Assembly: GCA_900551195.1 (NCBI GenBank)
Contig: URVD01000050.1
Coordinates: 1 to 9,721 of the forward strand
Direction of reading: 5' to 3'
DNA length: 9,721 bases
From: an uncultured Collinsella sp.
Lineage (GTDB): Bacteria > Actinomycetota > Coriobacteriia > Coriobacteriales > Coriobacteriaceae
The position numbers were made by a program, and so were the translations under genes. This document shows, piece after piece, positions 5,438-9,721 of this stretch (positions are counted from its first letter, which is position 1; every line of letters begins with the position of its first letter). The notes under the pieces were generated by a model. That model saw nothing but the letters and a program-made list of their open reading frames with translations, was not told where the DNA came from and did no database searches.

Positions 5438-5938
5438 ATGAATAGTGCGGTTACGCTGGTCGACTTCGACCGGTTGCTCAATGGACTCGACCATATCTAT
5501 TCGGAGTTCTCGCGCGCCTGCGGTCTTTCGGACTGCGCTTACTGGATGCTCGTCGATACCAGCACGGCGGGCGGCAGTGTTGCCGTAAGCCGTCTGACAA
5601 GCGAATGGTTCTACAGCAAGCAGACTATCAACTCGGCAATTAAAACCTTGACGGCGCGGGGCTTCGCAACGTTGGAGTTTGCCGAAGGCAGCCGTAATAA
5701 CAAGGTTGTGCGTTTGACCGAAGCGGGCATGCGGTTTGCCGAGCGTTATGCGTTGCCGGCACTCAAGGCCGAACAGCGAGCCTTTGGTGCGCTTGAGCCA
5801 TGTGAGCAGCGCGAGATTATGCGCTTGATCGGCAAATTCTCTCGGGTGCTCGGCGATGAGTGCGATGCCTTTAAGCAGCATATCGCTGCCGAGAGCCAGG
5901 CCGAGAATCAAGGTGAGGGGGAGTCGTGCGACTCTTAA
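5438..5938 (+). CDS. MarR-family transcriptional regulator
   Basis: The product is a predicted dimeric winged-helix repressor of 166 residues, normal for MarR proteins. Helices at about 8-30 and 105-150 would form the dimer and ligand interface. The DNA-binding part runs from about 33 to 98, with recognition helix SKQTINSAIKTLTARGF (60-76), the beta wing around FAEGSRNNKVVRLTEAGM (81-98), and the usual LT.AG after the wing. The canonical wing D-x-R is replaced by E-G-S-R. The tail 150-166 is acidic and polar. ATG 5438 has a close, modest ribosome site (GGGA, three bases away), and the upstream ATG pair runs into a stop. The gene overlaps the first ABC transporter gene by 13 bp, so the three genes form one operon. 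MarR proteins commonly repress adjacent efflux pumps and are released by small phenolic or drug-like ligands; this role is inferred here from context. Confidence 0.88.
   Translation: MNSAVTLVDFDRLLNGLDHIYSEFSRACGLSDCAYWMLVDTSTAGGSVAVSRLTSEWFYSKQTINSAIKTLTARGFATLEFAEGSRNNKVVRLTEAGMRFAERYALPALKAEQRAFGALEPCEQREIMRLIGKFSRVLGDECDAFKQHIAAESQAENQGEGESCDS
5921..5934 (+). promoter_or_regulatory. Hairpin enclosing the GTG start of the first ABC gene
   Basis: GAGTCG and CGACTC form a perfect 6-bp inverted repeat with a 2-base centre, and the proposed GTG start (5926-5928) lies inside it. The stop codon of marR (5936-5938) is immediately downstream, so ribosomes finishing marR would melt the structure. 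This suggests translational coupling, but the structure is short and unproven. Confidence 0.35.
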
Positions 5939-7662
5939 TGAGGTTTATGAAGCCGTATCGCAGGCTTGTCGCGGTGACGTTGTTGGTGCTGCTAATCGAC
6001 AACGTCGGTACGCTGTTGGTTCCCACGATGCTGGCGAACATGGTCAACACCGGCATCACCACGGGCGATGTCGACTACATCCTGCGCAACGGCCTCTACA
6101 TGCTTATCGCGACCGGCATGGCCAGCGGCGGCGCGGTGCTGGGCTGCTATCTTTCGGCGCGCCTGGCCGCCAACGTGGCCTGCGATATCCGCAACGCCGT
6201 CTACGACAAGTCGCTTGAGCTGTCTGCCAGCGACTTTGAGCGCTTTGGCACGGGCTCGATGATCACGCGTTCGCTCAACGACATCAACGTGATCCAGCAG
6301 GCGATTCTGCAGACGATTCAACTGGTGCTGCCGGTGCCGTTTTTGGCCGTGGCGGGCATCATCTTCGCCTGGTTTATCGATCCCGCCATGGGCACGCTGC
6401 TGGGCGTCGTGGTTGCGATCGTGCTGGTGGCGGCGGTCTTTACGGTCGCTAACGCCGCGCCGATTTTTATGCGCCTGCAGAGCTTTATCGACCGCATGAA
6501 CGTGGTGCTGCGCGAGAACATCGTGGGCGTTCGCGTCATCCGCGCCTTTAATAAAGAGCGCCACGAGGAGCAGCGCCTGGACGAGGTGTTTAGCGAGTAC
6601 GCGGACAACGCCATTAAGGTCAACCACCTTTTTGTGGGGCTCGACAGCTCCAGCTTCTTTTTGATGAACATTGCCGAGGTGGCGGTGCTGTGGGTGGGCG
6701 GCAACCGCGTGGGCGCCCACGCCATGCAGATCGCGAGCATCTCGGCGGTGCTGGAGTACGCGCTTCTGATCCTGTTCTTTGTGATGATGGCGCAGATGGT
6801 GGTGCTGACGCTTCCGCGTGCCGCCGCATGTCTGAACCGCGCACAGCAGGTGCTGGAGATTAAGCCGAGCATCGTCGATGGCCAGCGTACGCTCGATGCG
6901 GCCGCGTCCGACTCAAAGGACGGGGCCGATACGGTCGCCGTGTTCGATCACATGTCGTTTCGCTTTGACGATGCCGACGAGGACACCCTGTGCGACCTGA
7001 GCTTTGCCTGTCGTCGCGGGCAGACCACCGCGATCGTGGGCTCGACGGGCTCGGGCAAGTCGACGGTGGCAAAGCTTCTACTGCGCTTCCACGATGCCAC
7101 CAAGGGCATCATTCGCCTGGACGGCGTCGATCTGCGCGAGCTTTCGCAAGGTGAGATTCGCGGGCGCATTGCCTATGTGCCGCAGAAGGCGTGGCTGTTC
7201 TCGGGTACCGTGGCAAGCAATCTGCGCTTTGGCAACGAGGACGCGACCGAGGCGGACATGCTTCATGCGCTGCAGGTTGCCCAGAGCACCTTTGTGCTCG
7301 ATCAGCCGCAGGGGCTCGATACCCCGGTGGTGCAGGGCGGTACGAACTTTTCGGGCGGCCAGCGCCAACGTCTGGCCATCGCCCGTGCGCTCATGAAGCA
7401 TGCCGATCTATATATCTTCGACGATAGTTTTTCGGCCCTGGACTTTAAGACCGATGCAGCCCTGCGCCATGCGCTGCAGGACGAGACGCGCGACGCCGCG
7501 GTGCTCATCATCGCGCAGCGCATCTCGACGATTCTGCACGCCGACCAGATTGTCGTGCTCAAGGATGGCGAGGTCGTGGGCCTGGGCACGCATGGCGAGC
7601 TTATGGAAACCTGCGAGGTGTACCGCGCCATCGCGGAATCGCAGATGAAGGGAGGTGAGTAG
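5926..7662 (+). CDS. ABC exporter half-transporter, degenerate ATP-site subunit
   Basis: The product is a predicted type IV (MsbA/MdlA-like) half-transporter of 578 residues, with a six-helix membrane domain fused to an ATPase domain. Membrane segments fall around 13-36, 54-78, 128-150, 155-178, 240-260 and 272-295; the ATPase domain occupies about 338-575. Visible motifs are Walker A GSTGSGKST (372-380), Q-loop Q420, and signature NFSGGQRQR (474-482). Walker B is YIFDD, with D500 replacing the catalytic Glu, and the switch His is Q531 (IIAQRIST). An intact signature with defective Walker B and switch is typical of the degenerate-site partner of a heterodimer. GTG 5926 is preferred (GAGGGG five bases upstream). 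ATG 5938, which overlaps the marR stop as TAATG, is an alternative that loses four residues. The partner follows after one base. Drug or lipid-like substrate export is inferred from the family and the MarR neighbour; the substrate is unknown. Confidence 0.92.
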   Translation: MRLLMRFMKPYRRLVAVTLLVLLIDNVGTLLVPTMLANMVNTGITTGDVDYILRNGLYMLIATGMASGGAVLGCYLSARLAANVACDIRNAVYDKSLELSASDFERFGTGSMITRSLNDINVIQQAILQTIQLVLPVPFLAVAGIIFAWFIDPAMGTLLGVVVAIVLVAAVFTVANAAPIFMRLQSFIDRMNVVLRENIVGVRVIRAFNKERHEEQRLDEVFSEYADNAIKVNHLFVGLDSSSFFLMNIAEVAVLWVGGNRVGAHAMQIASISAVLEYALLILFFVMMAQMVVLTLPRAAACLNRAQQVLEIKPSIVDGQRTLDAAASDSKDGADTVAVFDHMSFRFDDADEDTLCDLSFACRRGQTTAIVGSTGSGKSTVAKLLLRFHDATKGIIRLDGVDLRELSQGEIRGRIAYVPQKAWLFSGTVASNLRFGNEDATEADMLHALQVAQSTFVLDQPQGLDTPVVQGGTNFSGGQRQRLAIARALMKHADLYIFDDSFSALDFKTDAALRHALQDETRDAAVLIIAQRISTILHADQIVVLKDGEVVGLGTHGELMETCEVYRAIAESQMKGGE

Positions 7663-7663
7663 C

Positions 7664-9679
7664 ATGACCGAGGAGCTCAAGAAGCAGGGCGACCTTGTCG
7701 ATGCCGCCGCTGCGGACGCTGCCGATAAAACGGTCGACCAGGCTGCCGCGTCGACCGAGCTGGATGACGCCGCCAAGGCGGCGGCCGGGCGCGAGGCTCG
7801 TCGTCAAGCGCTTTACGAGGAAAACGAACGAGCCGAGGATGAGCGTGCCCGCGCCGAGGCAGAGCGCATGCGCGACGTGGATGACGAAGACGAAGACGAG
7901 ACGCCCCGTGATACCTGGGCGACGGTGCGCCGCCTGTGGAGCGAGGCTGCCGGCGACCATTGGCGCTTCTATATCGTGTTTGCGAGCATTGTGTTCTATG
8001 TCATCTTTAACACCGCCGCGCCGGCATATAGCGCCCGCGTGATCGATGAGCTGTGGGGCCACATTCAGGTGGCGTTTGCCAACGGAACCACCTTCAACAT
8101 CACCTGGGAGAACTGCGGCAAGACCATCTTCGTCTACTTTATGATCTGGACTGCCGCCGCCTCGTTCTATGCGCTCCAGAGCTTTTTGATGTCGAGCGTG
8201 GCCGAACGCCTCAACCTGCGTCTACGCAACCGCATCGCACAAAAGCTCAACCGTCTGCCGCTTGCCTTCTTTGATGCGCATCGTCCCGGTGAGGTCGTCA
8301 GCCGTGCGACCAACGACTTGGACAAGATGTCCGAGAGCATGCAGCGCGGATTGCTGCAGCTGCTTGTGTCGATCGGCACCGTGGTGGGCGCCGTGGGCGT
8401 GATGTTCGTGTTTAGCGTGCCGCTTACGCTAGTCTTTTTGTTCTTTACGGCGTTGTCGCTGCTGGTGACCAAGGTGGTTTCGCGCCGTACGCATGATGTG
8501 ACGGGCGAGCGTCAGGAGTGGGTGTCCAAAATCACGAGCGCGGTCGAGGAAGGCTATTCGGGCCGTTTGGTGATTCGCGCATTCAACCGCGAGCACCAGA
8601 GCTCTGCCGAGGTGCACGAGGCCTCGGGCGAGCTGGCGCGCGTGAGCACCAAGGCCGACTTTATGATTAACGCCGTCGGACCCGCGGTTCGCTTTATCGG
8701 TCGCCTGGCGCAGATTGTGATTGCGCTCGTGGGCTGCAGCATGCTGGTCGCCGGTCACATGACCGTCGGCGTGTTCCAGGCGTTCTTCCAGTTTATCTAC
8801 GAGGCGTCCGAACCCATGACGCAGCTGTCGTTCACTTTTAACTCGCTGCAGAGCGCGCTGGCGAGTGCGGAGCGCGTGTTCGACCTGCTTGATGAGCCCG
8901 AGATGGAGGCCGATCCGCTGCCGGACGAGGCCGCCAAGCTGCCGGGCAAGGTGGAGGGCCGCGTCGCTTTTGAGCACGTGCGCTTTGGTTATTCGCCCGA
9001 CAAGCCGCTTATGCGCGACGTGTCGTTTGCCGCCGAGCCGGGCCAAAAGATCGCCGTGGTGGGAACCACGGGTGCGGGTAAGACCACGCTCATCAACCTG
9101 CTTATGCGCTTTTACGAGATCGACGGCGGCCGCATTACGCTCGACGGCGTGGACACAAGCTGCATGGACCGCGGCGAGCTGCGCCAGCAGTTTGGCATGG
9201 TGTTGCAGGACGCCTGGCTGTTCGATGGCACCATTGCCGAGAACATCGCCTATGGCTGTCCCGAGGCGACGCGCGAGGAGATTGTCGCGGCCGCACGTGC
9301 CGCTCAGGTCGACTTCTTTGTGCGCACTATGCCGCAGGGCTACGACACACGGGTGGCTAACGATGCCGAGAGCATCAGCCAGGGCCAACGTCAGCTGCTG
9401 ACCATCGCGCGCGTGCTGCTCAACAACCCGGCGATCCTCATCCTGGACGAGGCGACGTCGAGCGTGGACACGCGCACCGAGCTCGCTATCGGCCGCGCCA
9501 TGGATGCGCTCATGCGCGGGCGCACGAGCTTTGTGATCGCGCATCGCCTGTCGACGATCGTTGATGCCGATCTCATCCTGGTCATGGATCACGGCAATAT
9601 CATCGAGCAGGGTACGCACAAGGAGCTGCTGGCTGCCGAGGGCGCTTACGCTGACCTCTACCTAAGCCAGTTCGCATAA
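7664..9679 (+). CDS. ABC exporter half-transporter, catalytic-site subunit with acidic N-terminal extension
   Basis: The product is a predicted 671-residue partner of the preceding half-transporter. Its membrane domain spans about 100-400, with helices near 101-120, 155-178, 232-250, 253-270, 338-363 and 366-385. The ATPase domain (about 433-670) has Walker A GTTGAGKTT (467-475), Q-loop Q515, Walker B ILILDE with E596, D-loop SSVD, and switch H627 (VIAHRLST). The signature is altered to ISQGQ (571-575). Its intact Walker B and switch would pair with SGGQ of the first subunit to make the one active site. Residues 1-85 are an extra soluble region: Ala/Asp-rich, then a charged helix with coiled-coil character (about 43-70), then an acidic run (71-79). 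This makes it about 90 residues longer than usual half-transporters. ATG 7664 follows GGGAGG; an in-frame GTG (7655) lies within that ribosome site. Confidence 0.92.
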   Translation: MTEELKKQGDLVDAAAADAADKTVDQAAASTELDDAAKAAAGREARRQALYEENERAEDERARAEAERMRDVDDEDEDETPRDTWATVRRLWSEAAGDHWRFYIVFASIVFYVIFNTAAPAYSARVIDELWGHIQVAFANGTTFNITWENCGKTIFVYFMIWTAAASFYALQSFLMSSVAERLNLRLRNRIAQKLNRLPLAFFDAHRPGEVVSRATNDLDKMSESMQRGLLQLLVSIGTVVGAVGVMFVFSVPLTLVFLFFTALSLLVTKVVSRRTHDVTGERQEWVSKITSAVEEGYSGRLVIRAFNREHQSSAEVHEASGELARVSTKADFMINAVGPAVRFIGRLAQIVIALVGCSMLVAGHMTVGVFQAFFQFIYEASEPMTQLSFTFNSLQSALASAERVFDLLDEPEMEADPLPDEAAKLPGKVEGRVAFEHVRFGYSPDKPLMRDVSFAAEPGQKIAVVGTTGAGKTTLINLLMRFYEIDGGRITLDGVDTSCMDRGELRQQFGMVLQDAWLFDGTIAENIAYGCPEATREEIVAAARAAQVDFFVRTMPQGYDTRVANDAESISQGQRQLLTIARVLLNNPAILILDEATSSVDTRTELAIGRAMDALMRGRTSFVIAHRLSTIVDADLILVMDHGNIIEQGTHKELLAAEGAYADLYLSQFA

Positions 9680-9680
9680 G

Positions 9681-9708
9681 GTGACAAAGGGACAGTCCCG
9701 CATGTCAC
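9681..9708. repeat. Nested palindromic element after the ABC operon
   Basis: The outer arms GTGACA (9681-9686) and TGTCAC (9703-9708) enclose inner arms GGGAC (9689-9693) and GTCCC (9695-9699). It begins two bases after the stop codon of the second ABC gene. There is no T-run, so it is not a classical terminator on the plus strand, though it could stabilise or end the transcript. Its AAAGGGACAG (9686-9695) also occurs, inverted, at 10-19, which suggests a dispersed intergenic repeat family. Confidence 0.6.
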
Positions 9709-9721
9709 ATCGAAAAGAAGG

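Noticed and set aside
8429..9619. Long minus-strand open frame (396 codons) opposite the second ABC gene
   Set aside because: It lies entirely opposite conserved ABC motifs, has a composition typical of antisense GC-rich frames, and shows no recognisable family.
1..9721. A complete new defence, toxin-antitoxin or mobile genetic system
   Set aside because: All large genes belong to familiar regulator, transporter or oxidoreductase families, and no nuclease, toxin, integrase or transposase motif was seen.

Overview
The window is GC-rich, gene-dense chromosomal DNA of ordinary bacterial type. Codon use, the Fis/GntR/MarR regulator mix and the style of the ABC exporter pair fit an actinobacterial gut commensal of the Coriobacteriia (Collinsella-like). 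This placement is an inference from general familiarity, not from a marker gene. No rRNA, tRNA, CRISPR array, transposase or phage gene was recognised.

Layout from left to right. (1) A minus-strand FCD-type GntR regulator (28-759) ends in its own intrinsic terminator at the left edge. It is divergent from a plus-strand YeiH/UPF0324 putative sulfate exporter (923-1957), and the shared 163-bp spacer carries TTGCG/CGCAA half-sites. (2) A structured 273-bp leader with a tandem heptamer and a near-perfect 15-bp inverted repeat precedes a Fis-type regulator (2231-3448). Its central domain looks like a decayed sigma-54-activator AAA+ module. (3) A single-pass membrane protein of unknown function (3533-4108) faces a minus-strand nitroreductase (4150-4671) across a 10-bp hairpin. 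(4) A 96-residue protein of unknown function (4966-5256) is closed by a strong intrinsic terminator. (5) A MarR regulator (5438-5938) overlaps the first of two ABC exporter half-transporter genes (5926-7662 and 7664-9679). A palindromic element follows at the right edge.

The best-supported functional unit is the marR-ABC-ABC operon. The two half-transporters have complementary motif changes. The first has D for the Walker B glutamate and Q for the switch histidine but an intact SGGQ signature. The second has intact Walker B and switch residues but SQGQ in its signature. That is the pattern of a heterodimeric type IV exporter with one degenerate and one catalytic ATP site. Upstream of marR, a promoter-like sequence lies in a 14-bp direct repeat (13/14 identical, 35 bp apart) and a short inverted repeat, the probable operator region.

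The most unusual items are the regulator with the apparently dead AAA+ domain and its structured leader, and the MarR operator architecture. I do not see a convincing wholly new multi-gene system.
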